In this document: piece after piece, positions 51,415 through 60,038 of the stretch
How positions within the stretch are numbered: the first letter of the stretch is position 1
How the letters are laid out: the number at the start of each line of letters is the position of its first letter
NCBI RefSeq assembly: GCF_001514265.1
Contig: NZ_KQ948997.1
Span: 62,001 to 126,000 of the forward strand
Length of the DNA stretch: 64,000 nt
From: Streptomyces resistomycificus
Lineage (GTDB): Bacteria; Actinomycetota; Actinomycetes; Streptomycetales; Streptomycetaceae
Direction of reading: 5' to 3'
Made by a program: the position numbers and the translations under genes
The notes under the pieces: generated by a model
Databases searched by the model: none
Seen by the model: the letters and a program-made list of their open reading frames with translations, nothing else
What the model was told of the DNA's origin: nothing

Positions 51415-52155
51415 TCAGTTGAGACTCGTCGGACCGCGCGTCAGCTCCGCCGCGGGCAACGAGGGCAGATTACGGATGATGGCCGTCTCGGCGCGCAGCA
51501 GTTTCAGCTCGTCGCGCAGCCGGGACGCGGTGTCCGGCGCCTGGAGCAGGCGCTGCTTGGTCGGGATGTCCAGCATCATGGCGGCGGCCACGAGGTAGGA
51601 GACCACCGACGGTTCGTCCGGCAGGTCGGCGCCGGTGGACAGGGACCGCTCCCGGGCGCCCGCCAGGCGCTTCTGGTACTTGCGGAAGGCCCGCAGGACG
51701 CCCTCCGCGAGCGCCCCCGCCTCGTCGCCCGGGTCCTCCTCCAGCTCCTCCAGCTCCGCCGTCAGGAAGGGACCCGACGCGTCGACCGACAGCAGCCGCA
51801 CCCGGGTCGTGCCCGTCGCGAGCACCTCGAAGGTGCCGTCGGCCCGCTCCCGGAGCGTGGCCGCGTCCGCGACACAGCCGAACCCGTGGAACGCCTTGAG
51901 CGGCTCGTCGCCGAAGCCGGCGCCGGGGCCCTGGTCGGGCGCGGCCGTGGGGTCCGGCATGCCGGGTGCGCTCGGCGCCACCTCGTGGCCGTCGCGGATC
52001 GCCACGACGGCGAACCGGCGCGGCTCGTCCTCGGGTGTCTTGAGCAACTCGCGCATCATGGCGCGGTAGCGCTCCTCGAAGACGTTCAGAGGAAGCACGA
52101 GCCCCGGGAACAGCACCGTGTTCAGGGGGAAGAGCGGGAGCCGGACGGTGGTCAC
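51415..52155 (-). CDS. LON substrate-binding domain protein
   Basis: A 246-aa protein with a stand-alone LON N-terminal (substrate-binding, PUA-like) domain and no ATPase or protease part. The start RLPLFPLNTVLFPGLVLPLNVFEERYR is the LON-N signature. The later helical region ends in TASRLRDELKLLRAE. Such proteins are linked to protein quality control or ubiquitin-like systems in other organisms but have no known activity in actinomycetes. The start chosen is GTG at 52155. The upstream gene ends 11 bases away, suggesting co-transcription. Confidence 0.88.
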   Translation of the reverse strand: MTTVRLPLFPLNTVLFPGLVLPLNVFEERYRAMMRELLKTPEDEPRRFAVVAIRDGHEVAPSAPGMPDPTAAPDQGPGAGFGDEPLKAFHGFGCVADAATLRERADGTFEVLATGTTRVRLLSVDASGPFLTAELEELEEDPGDEAGALAEGVLRAFRKYQKRLAGARERSLSTGADLPDEPSVVSYLVAAAMMLDIPTKQRLLQAPDTASRLRDELKLLRAETAIIRNLPSLPAAELTRGPTSLN

Positions 52156-52166
52156 GACGCAAAAGC

Positions 52167-53189
52167 CTAATGGTCGCCGGAGCGGGCGCGTCCGCCGTGC
52201 CCACTTCGTGGATGGCCGGAGGCGGTCTGGTGGCGGACCAGGTCGCGGATCTCCAGGAACCGGCCGAGCGGGTCGTCCGAGAACCGGCTCCACGGGAAGG
52301 AGGTGGCGTACGGGCCGATCAGGCGCAGTTGCTCGCCGGCGTCCGCCCAGCGTTCCAGCCTCACCAGGACGTACATCAGCTTGTTCCGGGCCTCGGCGGG
52401 CCAGGGGTCGGCCGCCGGGAACCGGGTGGAGAACGCGATCGCGCGGTCGGCCGCCGCGTCCAGCCGGGCGCCCGGCACCTCGGGACCGCAGCCGTCGGTC
52501 AGGTAGGAGAGGGCGGCCCGCGCGGGCAGTGCCTGGACGAAGGAGCCGGCCGGCGCGTCCTGTGCGGCCAGCTCGGCGAAGTCGAAGCAGGCGTGGTGGG
52601 AGCCGTGCCAGGAGGCGGCGAGGTAGCGCAGGGCGGCCACGTGGCAGCCGTAGTGGTGCGGGGCGCGGCGGATCGCCGCCTCCCACAGCTCCTCGAAGTA
52701 CCGGTGCCCGGCGCTCGCGCCGCGCGCGTGGTCCAGGGCCAGGCGCCAGGGCACGGGATCGCGGTCGTCACCGCGGGCGGCGGCCGTGATCAGCGGGCTC
52801 ACCTCGCGCAGCAGTTCCGCCCGGGCCGGTGACCGCCAGGCGCGGTCCACCGCCAGCTGGGCGCCGACCAGCAGCGCGTCCGGGTCGTGTGGGGCGGCCC
52901 TGTGCCAGTCGTCGTACCACTCGTCCCGCGAGCCGGCGAAGGCCGCCAGCCGGCGCACGTACCGGTCGCGGTTCTCCCAGTCCGCGGCCGCGCGGGTGGC
53001 GGTGAGCAGCTCGGACGCGGCCCGGTACTCGCCCCGGCCGGCCGCGACCAGCGCGGGCCCGAGTCGGTCGTCGGGCGCGTCGAGGAGCACCTCGTCGTCG
53101 GCGGGCAGCCCGCGGACGGGGTATGTGGGGGTTACGTGCACCCGCGTGGAGCGGATGAACGGCGGCAGCAGAGCCATGGTGCCGACCAT
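52167..53189 (-). CDS. Conserved hypothetical protein
   Basis: A 340-aa protein I do not recognise. It has no signal peptide or membrane segment. The region 60-300 is helical with TPR-like spacing (RDRYVRRLAAFAGSRDEW, AQLAVDRAWRSPARAELLREV, YGCHVAALRYLAASW), so it may be a helical-repeat scaffold. The segment MALLPPFIRSTRVHVTPTYP at the start is distinctive. The start ATG at 53189 is preceded by no clear Shine-Dalgarno site; an ATG at 53177 is an alternative. The gene probably heads a leftward set with the LON-domain gene 11 bases away. Confidence 0.7.
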   Translation of the reverse strand: MVGTMALLPPFIRSTRVHVTPTYPVRGLPADDEVLLDAPDDRLGPALVAAGRGEYRAASELLTATRAAADWENRDRYVRRLAAFAGSRDEWYDDWHRAAPHDPDALLVGAQLAVDRAWRSPARAELLREVSPLITAAARGDDRDPVPWRLALDHARGASAGHRYFEELWEAAIRRAPHHYGCHVAALRYLAASWHGSHHACFDFAELAAQDAPAGSFVQALPARAALSYLTDGCGPEVPGARLDAAADRAIAFSTRFPAADPWPAEARNKLMYVLVRLERWADAGEQLRLIGPYATSFPWSRFSDDPLGRFLEIRDLVRHQTASGHPRSGHGGRARSGDH

Positions 53190-53326
53190 TGAAAGACCGC
53201 AGGTCACGACGGCGCCAGCGGGAACGGTCAACTCGTGGAAAGTTGTACGCCGTCCGGTCAAGGGATGGCAAAAAGGTGACCGTTCAACAACTGGCGCGTC
53301 AGGAGCCCCACCCGTCACCGCAGTTT

Positions 53327-54904
53327 CTAGTTCCGGCGCAGCAGCCGGGTCGCCCCGGCCGCCACCGTCGTCGCCAGAACCCAGCCCAGCAGGACGATCA
53401 CGGCGGCCACCCACTGCCAGCCGCCGCTCAGCTGCCAGAACCCGACCTGGCCCAGGTCGATGACCGGGAGCAGCAGGTCCAGGGCGAACAGGGTCGGGTT
53501 CCACGGCGGATGCTCCCCGCGCTTGAGCGGGGGATGACTGGCGTGCGCGAAGGCCACCGAGCTCGCCGCCCACAGCACCGCCATCCACACGGCGGCCCGG
53601 CCCGGCCGGTATCCGTAGGCGACCGTCCAGTCCTGCGCGTAACCCCACAGCTTGGCGGCGACCGGCAGGCTCTCACGCCGTCGGCGCTGCTTGGCCAGCA
53701 GCACCTCGCGGGCGTCCTCGTCCTCGCCGCCCGCCCGCAGCACGGTGGCCAGCCGCTCGTACGGCTCCGGGTTGTACTCGGCGGTCGCCGCCGCCACCCA
53801 CTCCAGCCGTTCGTCCAACGGGAACGGGCCGCGCGGCACCAGGTTCTCGTAGCCGAACCCGCCCATGTGCAGTCTGCCCGGGCCCGGCCAGGCGTCCGCC
53901 CGGTCCATCAGGTTGACCACCCGCGCGCCCGACAGCACGACCATGCCCCGGGCCGGCCGCTCCCCGAGGAAGCGCAGTTCGGGCGTCTGGACGCGGCGCA
54001 GCGAGAGCTCCTGGTCGTCCGTGAAGGTGAACCGGGCCCGCTCCAGGTCGACCGCGTCCCCGAACCGCCCGTCGTCCAGCCGCACCCCGCCCTGGCAGGC
54101 GAAGCGCTGGATGCGCGTCCCGCGCGCGGGTGTGGTCCCGCTCAGCAGGGTGCTGCCGACGCCCGCCGGGGTCAGGTACAGCGAGCGCCCCACGGTCAGC
54201 TGGGGGGCGTTCAGCGCGAACCGGGTGTACGGGTTGACCAGCCGGGCGCCGCGCAGGCTCAGCGAGACGCCGATCGTGGCGCTGCGCAGCCGCAGTTCGC
54301 CGTGCGACTCCAGCATCTCGGCCTGGAGGTCCTGGCCGACGGCCAGGCCGTCCGCGGCGATCGAGCGTCCGCTGCGGTCGCGGTAGACGATCGCCTGGTT
54401 GAGCAGCAGGTCCGTGCCGATCTGCGCGTCGGTGAGCCGGATGCCGTTGTGGAAGCGGCAGCGGGGCAGGTGCAGGTCGCCTTCGGTGTGCACCCGGGCC
54501 GCCTCCAGGCGCGGCACCGAGCAGTCCACCATCCGCATGGTCGTGAAGCGCGCCTCCGGCAGCAGCACGTCCCGCTCGAACCGGCAGCCGCGCATCTCCA
54601 CGTACGGCACCACGGTGCCGCCCGCGAGGTCCAGGCTGCCGCTGATCTGCACGCCGACGAGCTTCAGCGAGGACACCCGGCCCGCCAGCGCGGGCGGGCC
54701 GTCCAGGAGCAGCCAGCACACGATGCGGGCCCGCACGGTCCGCTCGGGCCCCCAGGGGTGCCCGCCGTGCGGATCGTCGACGACCGTGTCGCCGCTGCTC
54801 AGGTCGTACACCGTGCCGTTGCGGAACGACTGCCACATGCCGGCCTCGGCCGCCGTCAGATCGTCCGGCAGCTCCCCGTCCCGGATGCCGGCCCCTTCGG
54901 TCAC
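53327..54904 (-). CDS. Beta-helical membrane-associated protein (annotated as oxidoreductase in relatives)
   Basis: A 525-aa protein. Residues ~60 to 340 form a series of short beta-solenoid-like repeats (SLKLVGVQISGSLDLAGG, LRLRSATIGVSLSLRGARL, GGVRLDDGRFGDAVDLERA), similar to bactofilin or pentapeptide-like folds. The C-terminal ~150 residues hold an amphipathic helix and two or three transmembrane segments (near 425-445, 455-475 and 495-515). Related proteins are annotated as membrane-associated oxidoreductase, but I see no cofactor motif. The start GTG at 54904 was chosen on a GAGGGGG site; the frame is open to 54976. It diverges from hisD. Confidence 0.75.
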   Translation of the reverse strand: MTEGAGIRDGELPDDLTAAEAGMWQSFRNGTVYDLSSGDTVVDDPHGGHPWGPERTVRARIVCWLLLDGPPALAGRVSSLKLVGVQISGSLDLAGGTVVPYVEMRGCRFERDVLLPEARFTTMRMVDCSVPRLEAARVHTEGDLHLPRCRFHNGIRLTDAQIGTDLLLNQAIVYRDRSGRSIAADGLAVGQDLQAEMLESHGELRLRSATIGVSLSLRGARLVNPYTRFALNAPQLTVGRSLYLTPAGVGSTLLSGTTPARGTRIQRFACQGGVRLDDGRFGDAVDLERARFTFTDDQELSLRRVQTPELRFLGERPARGMVVLSGARVVNLMDRADAWPGPGRLHMGGFGYENLVPRGPFPLDERLEWVAAATAEYNPEPYERLATVLRAGGEDEDAREVLLAKQRRRRESLPVAAKLWGYAQDWTVAYGYRPGRAAVWMAVLWAASSVAFAHASHPPLKRGEHPPWNPTLFALDLLLPVIDLGQVGFWQLSGGWQWVAAVIVLLGWVLATTVAAGATRLLRRN

Positions 54905-55073
54905 TTCGCTTCCATCCCCCTCGTCCCCATCGGCTTCGCACATCTGTTCATGCCCGCTGAGTAACTCCCCGAACACTAGACGTGAAGGGGATCTTCCGGG
55001 TTGCCCGCGGGCGGCGTATCAGCCACTGGAACGCGCGGTCAGCCTCTGACGAGGGTCTGAGAGAATTGACGGT

Positions 55074-56399
55074 GTGATCTCCCGAATCGATCTGCGCGGC
55101 GACGCCCTTCCCGAGGGCCCCGCCCTGCGCGACCTGCTGCCCCGAGCCGACTTCGACGTTCAGACCGCCCTGGAGAAGGTGCGTCCGATCTGCGAGGCCG
55201 TGCATCATCGAGGCGACGCGGCGCTGATCGACTTCGCCGAGAAGTTCGACGGGGTGCGCCTGGAGTCCGTCCGGGTTCCGGCCGAGGCCCTGGCCGACGC
55301 TCTGCGGGAGCTGGAGCCGGCGGTGCGCGCGGCTCTGGAGGAGTCCATCCGCCGCGCCCGTCTCGTCCACCGCGAGCAGCGCCGCACCACCCACACGACC
55401 CAGGTCGTGCCGGGTGGCTCCGTGACCGAGAAGTGGGTACCGGTCGACCGGGTCGGTCTCTACGCGCCCGGCGGGCGGTCCGTCTACCCGTCCTCCGTGA
55501 TCATGAACGTGGTGCCCGCCCAGGAGGCCGGCGTCCCCTCGATCGCCCTCGCCTCCCCGGCACAGGCCGAGTTCGACGGGCTGCCGCACCCCACCATCCT
55601 CGCCGCGTGCGCCCTGCTCGGCGTCGACGAGGTCTACGCGGCCGGTGGCGCCACCGCCGTCGCGATGTTCGCGTACGGCACCGAGTCCTGCCCGCCCGCC
55701 AACATGGTCACCGGCCCCGGCAACATCTGGGTCGCCGCCGCCAAGCGCTACTTCACCGGCAAGATCGGCATCGACGCCGAGGCCGGCCCGACCGAGATCG
55801 CGATCCTCGCGGACGACACCGCCGACCCGGCGCACGTCGCCTCCGACCTGATCAGCCAGGCCGAGCACGACCCGCTGGCCGCCGCCGTGCTGGTCACCGA
55901 CTCCGTCGAGCTCGCCGACGCGGTCGAGAAGGAGCTGGAGCCGCAGGTCGCGGCCAGCAAGCACATCGAGGACCGGATCGTCCCGGCCCTCAAGGGCAGG
56001 CAGTCCGCGATCGTCCTGGTCGACGGTGTCGAGGAAGGCCTCAGGGTGGTCGACGCGTACGGCGCCGAGCACCTGGAGATCCAGACGGCCGACGCCGCCG
56101 CGGTGGCCGACCGGGTCCGCAACGCGGGCGCGATCTTCGTCGGGCCCTGGGCGCCGGTCTCGCTCGGCGACTACGCGGCAGGCTCCAACCACGTCCTGCC
56201 CACCGGCGGCTGCGCCTGTCACTCCTCGGGCCTGTCCGTCCAGTCCTTCCTGCGCGGCATCCACATCGTCGACTACACGAAGGACGCGCTGGCCGACGTC
56301 GCGCATCACGTCGTGACGCTGGCGGAGGCGGAGGACCTGCCCGCGCACGGGGCGGCGGTCAAGGCGCGGTTCGGATGGAAGGTACCTGAGAGCAAGTGA
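55074..56399 (+). CDS. hisD: Histidinol dehydrogenase
   Basis: A 441-aa zinc enzyme catalysing the last two steps of histidine synthesis (histidinol to histidine, NAD+-dependent). Visible motifs are PVDRVGLYAPGGRSVYPSSV near residue 125, VTGPGNIWVAAAK near 215, AGPTEIAILAD near 240, QAEHDPLAAAVL near 265, and EHLEIQT plus GSNHVLPTGG near 335-385, which include zinc ligands. The start is GTG at 55074. It begins the his operon; its stop overlaps the hisC start. Confidence 0.97.
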   Translation: MISRIDLRGDALPEGPALRDLLPRADFDVQTALEKVRPICEAVHHRGDAALIDFAEKFDGVRLESVRVPAEALADALRELEPAVRAALEESIRRARLVHREQRRTTHTTQVVPGGSVTEKWVPVDRVGLYAPGGRSVYPSSVIMNVVPAQEAGVPSIALASPAQAEFDGLPHPTILAACALLGVDEVYAAGGATAVAMFAYGTESCPPANMVTGPGNIWVAAAKRYFTGKIGIDAEAGPTEIAILADDTADPAHVASDLISQAEHDPLAAAVLVTDSVELADAVEKELEPQVAASKHIEDRIVPALKGRQSAIVLVDGVEEGLRVVDAYGAEHLEIQTADAAAVADRVRNAGAIFVGPWAPVSLGDYAAGSNHVLPTGGCACHSSGLSVQSFLRGIHIVDYTKDALADVAHHVVTLAEAEDLPAHGAAVKARFGWKVPESK

Positions 56400-57505
56400 G
56401 TTTCGGCATCGACGATCTCCCCGTACGGGACGAGCTGCGCGGCAAGTCCCCCTACGGCGCCCCGCAGTTGGACGTCCCCGTACGGCTGAACACCAACGAG
56501 AACCCCTACCCGCTGCCCGAGCCGCTGGTCGAGCGCATCGCCGAGCGTGTGCGGGAGGCCGCCCGCGATCTCAACCGCTACCCGGACCGGGACGCGGTGG
56601 AGCTGCGCACCAAGCTCGCCGAGTACCTGACGGACACCTCCGGCCACCCGGTCGGCCCGGCCAACGTCTGGGCCGCCAACGGCTCCAACGAGGTCATCCA
56701 GCAGCTGCTGCAGACCTTCGGCGGACCGGGCCGCACCGCGATCGGCTTCGAGCCGTCGTACTCGATGCACGGGCTCATCGCGCGCGGCACCGGCACCGGG
56801 TGGATCTCCGGCCCGCGCAACGACGACTTCACGATCGACCTCGCCGCAGCCGAGAAGGCGATCGCCGAGCACCGGCCGGACGTCGTCTTCGTCACGACCC
56901 CCAACAACCCCACGGGCACGGCGGTACCCGCGGCGACGGTCCTCGCGCTGTACGAGGCCGCACAGGCCGCGAAGCCCTCGATGGTCGTGGTCGACGAGGC
57001 GTACATCGAGTTCAGCCACGGCGGCTCGCTGCTGCCGCTCATCGAGGGCCGGCCGAACCTCGTCGTCTCGCGGACGATGTCCAAGGCCTTCGGCGCGGCC
57101 GGCCTGCGCCTCGGCTATCTCGCCGCGCACCCGGCGGTGGTGGACGCCGTGCAGCTCGTACGCCTGCCGTACCACCTGTCGGCCGTCACGCAGGCGACCG
57201 CGCTGGCCGCCCTGGAGCACACCGGCACCCTGCTCGGGTACGTCGAGCAGCTGAAGTCCGAGCGGGACCGGCTGGTCGACGAGCTGCGGGCGATCGGCTA
57301 CGAGGTGACCGCCTCGGACGCCAACTTCGTGCAGTTCGGACGCTTCGCCGACGCCCACGAGGTCTGGCGGAAGATCCTCGAGAGGGGCGTGCTGGTCCGC
57401 GACAACGGCGTACCGGGCTGGCTGCGGGTCACCGCCGGAACGCCCGCCGAAAACGACGCGTTCCTGGACGCGGTACGTGAACTGAAGAAGGAGCAGAGCG
57501 CATGA
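56396..57505 (+). CDS. hisC: Histidinol-phosphate aminotransferase
   Basis: A 369-aa class I/II PLP aminotransferase converting imidazole acetol phosphate to histidinol phosphate. The PLP lysine is K230 (RTMSKAFGAAGLRLGY), with NNPTG near residue 172 and VVVDEAYIEF near 198. RLNTNENPYPLP opens the mature fold. The start GTG at 56396 overlaps the hisD stop and its stop overlaps hisB (ATGA). Confidence 0.97.
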   Translation: MSFGIDDLPVRDELRGKSPYGAPQLDVPVRLNTNENPYPLPEPLVERIAERVREAARDLNRYPDRDAVELRTKLAEYLTDTSGHPVGPANVWAANGSNEVIQQLLQTFGGPGRTAIGFEPSYSMHGLIARGTGTGWISGPRNDDFTIDLAAAEKAIAEHRPDVVFVTTPNNPTGTAVPAATVLALYEAAQAAKPSMVVVDEAYIEFSHGGSLLPLIEGRPNLVVSRTMSKAFGAAGLRLGYLAAHPAVVDAVQLVRLPYHLSAVTQATALAALEHTGTLLGYVEQLKSERDRLVDELRAIGYEVTASDANFVQFGRFADAHEVWRKILERGVLVRDNGVPGWLRVTAGTPAENDAFLDAVRELKKEQSA

Positions 57506-58104
57506 GCCGCGAAGGCCGTATCGGCAGAATCGAACGGGTCACGAAGGAGACCTCGGTCCTCGTCGAGATCGACCTCGACGGGTCCGGCAAGGTCGATGTG
57601 TCGACAGGCGTCGGCTTCTACGACCACATGCTCGACCAGCTCGGCCGGCACGGTCTGTTCGACCTCACCGTGAAGACCGAGGGCGACCTGCACATCGACT
57701 CCCACCACACCATCGAGGACACCGCCCTCGCGCTGGGCGCCGCCTTCAAGCAGGCGCTCGGCGACAAGGTGGGCATCTACCGCTTCGGCAACTGCACGGT
57801 CCCGCTGGACGAGTCGCTCGCCCAGGTCACCGTCGACCTCTCCGGCCGCCCCTACCTCGTGCACACCGAGCCCGAGAAGATGGCGCCGATGATCGGCGAG
57901 TACGACACCACGATGACCCGGCACATCCTGGAGTCCTTCGTCGCCCAGGCGCAGATCGCGCTGCACGTGCACGTGCCCTACGGGCGCAACGCGCACCACA
58001 TCGTGGAGTGCCAGTTCAAGGCGCTGGCCCGGGCGCTGAGGTACGCGTCCGAGCGCGACCCGCGCGCGGCCGGCATCCTTCCCTCCACGAAGGGCGCGCT
58101 GTGA
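57502..58104 (+). CDS. hisB: Imidazoleglycerol-phosphate dehydratase
   Basis: A 200-aa monofunctional IGPD (no phosphatase domain, unlike E. coli HisB). The Mn-binding motif DSHHTIEDTA is seen with H68, H69, E72 and D73; the partner NAHHIVECQFKALARALR lies near the C-terminus. The start ATG at 57502 overlaps hisC. The stop overlaps a small membrane protein gene, which follows immediately. Confidence 0.97.
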   Translation: MSREGRIGRIERVTKETSVLVEIDLDGSGKVDVSTGVGFYDHMLDQLGRHGLFDLTVKTEGDLHIDSHHTIEDTALALGAAFKQALGDKVGIYRFGNCTVPLDESLAQVTVDLSGRPYLVHTEPEKMAPMIGEYDTTMTRHILESFVAQAQIALHVHVPYGRNAHHIVECQFKALARALRYASERDPRAAGILPSTKGAL

Positions 58105-58265
58105 ACGGGCTGTCGACCATCCTGATCGTCTTCGGTCTCTTCCTGGTCGGGGGGATCGTCTCGTTCGTCAAGCAGAAGATGCCGATGAACCTCATCGTGC
58201 TGCTCTCGATCGGCGCCGCGATGTGTCTGGTCGCGGGCGTCATGAGGCTGGAGGTGTGGAATTGA
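58101..58265 (+). CDS. Small membrane protein (54 aa) in the his operon
   Basis: A 54-residue protein with two transmembrane segments, residues 4-21 (LSTILIVFGLFLVGGIVS) and 29-48 (MNLIVLLSIGAAMCLVAGVM), joined by FVKQKMP. GTG at 58101 overlaps the hisB stop and its stop overlaps the hisH TTG (TTGA). This tight fit on both sides supports translation, and its codon use matches neighbours. It carries no histidine-biosynthesis motif; its function is unknown. Confidence 0.8.
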   Translation: MNGLSTILIVFGLFLVGGIVSFVKQKMPMNLIVLLSIGAAMCLVAGVMRLEVWN

Positions 58266-58906
58266 GCACCGCCGCGAAGAAGGTAGTCGTCTTCGACTAC
58301 GGCTTCGGCAACGTCCGCTCCGCCGAACGCGCCCTCGCGCGCACCGGAGCCGACGTCGAGATCACGCGTGACTACGACCGGGCCATGAACGCCGACGGGC
58401 TGCTGGTGCCAGGCGTCGGCGCCTTCGCCGCCTGCATGAAGGGCCTGAAGGAAGCACGCGGTGACTGGATCATCGACCGCCGCCTGTCCGGCGGGCGTCC
58501 GGTGATGGGCATCTGCGTCGGCATGCAGATCCTCTTCGCGCGCGGCATCGAGCACGGCGAGGAGACCGAGGGCCTCGACGAGTGGCCCGGTTCGGTCGAG
58601 CCGCTGCAGGCCGACATCGTGCCCCATATGGGCTGGAACACCGTGGACGCGCCGACCGACTCCGAGCTGTTCGCCGGGCTGGACGCGGACGCGCGCTTCT
58701 ACTTCGTGCACTCCTACGCCGTCCACGACTGGAGCCTGGAGACGCACAACGCGGCCATCCGGGCCCCCAGGGTCACCTGGTCGACCCACGGCAAGCCCTT
58801 CGTGGCCGCCGTGGAGAACGGCGCCCTGTGGGCCACGCAGTTCCACCCCGAGAAGTCCGGCGACGCCGGAGCGCAGCTGCTGAACAACTGGATCGGAACC
58901 CTCTGA
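58262..58906 (+). CDS. hisH: Imidazole glycerol phosphate synthase, glutaminase subunit
   Basis: A 214-aa class I glutamine amidotransferase that feeds ammonia to HisF. The catalytic triad is C85 (GICVGMQILF), H195 and E197 (TQFHPEKSG). The fold opens VVFDYGFGNVRSAERAL. The start is TTG at 58262, overlapping the small gene's stop, with GGAGGT 7 bases upstream; the family start begins here. Its stop overlaps the priA ATG. It is separated from its partner hisF by priA and a Rid-family gene. Confidence 0.95.
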   Translation: MSTAAKKVVVFDYGFGNVRSAERALARTGADVEITRDYDRAMNADGLLVPGVGAFAACMKGLKEARGDWIIDRRLSGGRPVMGICVGMQILFARGIEHGEETEGLDEWPGSVEPLQADIVPHMGWNTVDAPTDSELFAGLDADARFYFVHSYAVHDWSLETHNAAIRAPRVTWSTHGKPFVAAVENGALWATQFHPEKSGDAGAQLLNNWIGTL

Positions 58907-59646
58907 TGCCTTCGAACCCCTCAGGACGCCTCGAGCTCCTGCCCGCCGTGGACGTCCGTGACGGCCAGGCGGTCCGGCTCGTGCACGGCGAGTCCGGCAC
59001 GGAGACCTCGTACGGCTCCCCGCTGCAGGCCGCCCTCGCCTGGCAGAGCTCGGGAGCCGAGTGGCTGCACCTGGTCGACCTGGACGCCGCCTTCGGCACC
59101 GGCGACAACCGCGCCCTGATCGGCGAGGTCACCGACGCGATGGACATCAAGGTGGAGCTCTCCGGCGGCATCCGGGACGACGCGGCGCTCGCCGCGGCCC
59201 TCGCCACCGGCTGCACCCGGGTGAACCTCGGCACCGCCGCCCTGGAGACTCCGGAGTGGGTCGCCAAGGTCATCGCCGAGCACGGCGACAAGATCGCGGT
59301 CGGTCTCGACGTCCGCGGCACGACGCTGCGCGGTCGTGGCTGGACCAGTGACGGCGGCGACCTCTACGAGACGCTGGCGCGCCTCGACAAGGAGGGCTGC
59401 GCGCGGTACGTGGTCACCGACATCGCCAAGGACGGCACGCTCCAGGGCCCGAACCTGGAACTGCTGCGCAACGTCTGTGCGGCGACCGACCGGCCCGTGG
59501 TGGCCTCCGGTGGCGTGTCGTCGCTGGACGACCTGCGGGCCATCGCCGAGCTGGTACCCCTCGGTGTCGAGGGAGCCATCGTCGGAAAGGCCCTGTACGC
59601 GAAGGCGTTCACCCTTGAAGAAGCCCTGGAGGCGGTAGCCAAGTGA
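58906..59646 (+). CDS. priA: Bifunctional HisA/TrpF isomerase PriA
   Basis: A 246-aa TIM-barrel sugar isomerase. In actinomycetes lacking trpF, PriA performs both the HisA step (ProFAR to PRFAR) and the TrpF step (phosphoribosyl anthranilate isomerisation). The catalytic aspartates are D16 (LLPAVDVRDG) and D135 (AVGLDVRG), matching those known for S. coelicolor PriA. The sequence is close to it throughout. The start ATG at 58906 shares a base with the hisH stop. Dual use links it to trpE at the right end of the window. Confidence 0.95.
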   Translation: MPSNPSGRLELLPAVDVRDGQAVRLVHGESGTETSYGSPLQAALAWQSSGAEWLHLVDLDAAFGTGDNRALIGEVTDAMDIKVELSGGIRDDAALAAALATGCTRVNLGTAALETPEWVAKVIAEHGDKIAVGLDVRGTTLRGRGWTSDGGDLYETLARLDKEGCARYVVTDIAKDGTLQGPNLELLRNVCAATDRPVVASGGVSSLDDLRAIAELVPLGVEGAIVGKALYAKAFTLEEALEAVAK

Positions 59647-60038
59647 GCGAACTGCGACGCGTCACGACCGGCGCGCCCTGGGAGGACACCTTCGGGTACT
59701 CCCGGGCGGTGGAACTGCCCAACGGCCTGGTGCTGGTCTCCGGCTGCACCTCGATCGTGGACGGCGAGATCGCCGGCGGCGGTCCGTACGAGCAGACGGT
59801 CAACGCCTTCAACGTCGCGTTCGCGGCGCTCGGGAAGCTGGGTCTGGGCCGCGAGGACGTGGTGCGTACCCGTATGTACCTCACCCACGCCCGCGACGTG
59901 GACGATGTGGGACGCGCCCACAAGGAGCTGTTCGACGCCGTCCGGCCCGCCGCATCGATGATCATCGTCTCCGGCTTCGTGGACCCCAGTCTGGTCGTCG
60001 AGGTCGAGGTGGAGGCGTTCCGAGGAGCCACCGCATGA
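59643..60038 (+). CDS. Rid-family (YjgF/YER057c/UK114) protein lacking the usual arginine
   Basis: A 131-aa Rid-fold trimer-type protein. The fold is clear: RAVELPNGLVLVSG, NAFNVAFAALGKLGLGREDVVRTRMYLT and VVEVEVEAF. In RidA, the segment PARS carries the arginine needed for hydrolysis of reactive 2-aminoacrylate imines; here it reads PAAS with A104 at that position. So RidA-like deaminase activity is unlikely. The start GTG at 59643 overlaps priA, and the stop overlaps hisF, so it is coupled inside the histidine operon between hisH/priA and hisF. The function in this setting is unknown. Confidence 0.88.
   Translation: MSELRRVTTGAPWEDTFGYSRAVELPNGLVLVSGCTSIVDGEIAGGGPYEQTVNAFNVAFAALGKLGLGREDVVRTRMYLTHARDVDDVGRAHKELFDAVRPAASMIIVSGFVDPSLVVEVEVEAFRGATA

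Noticed and set aside
59643..60038. Rid-family gene as a true RidA deaminase
   Set aside because: The required arginine is alanine, so the symbol ridA was not given.
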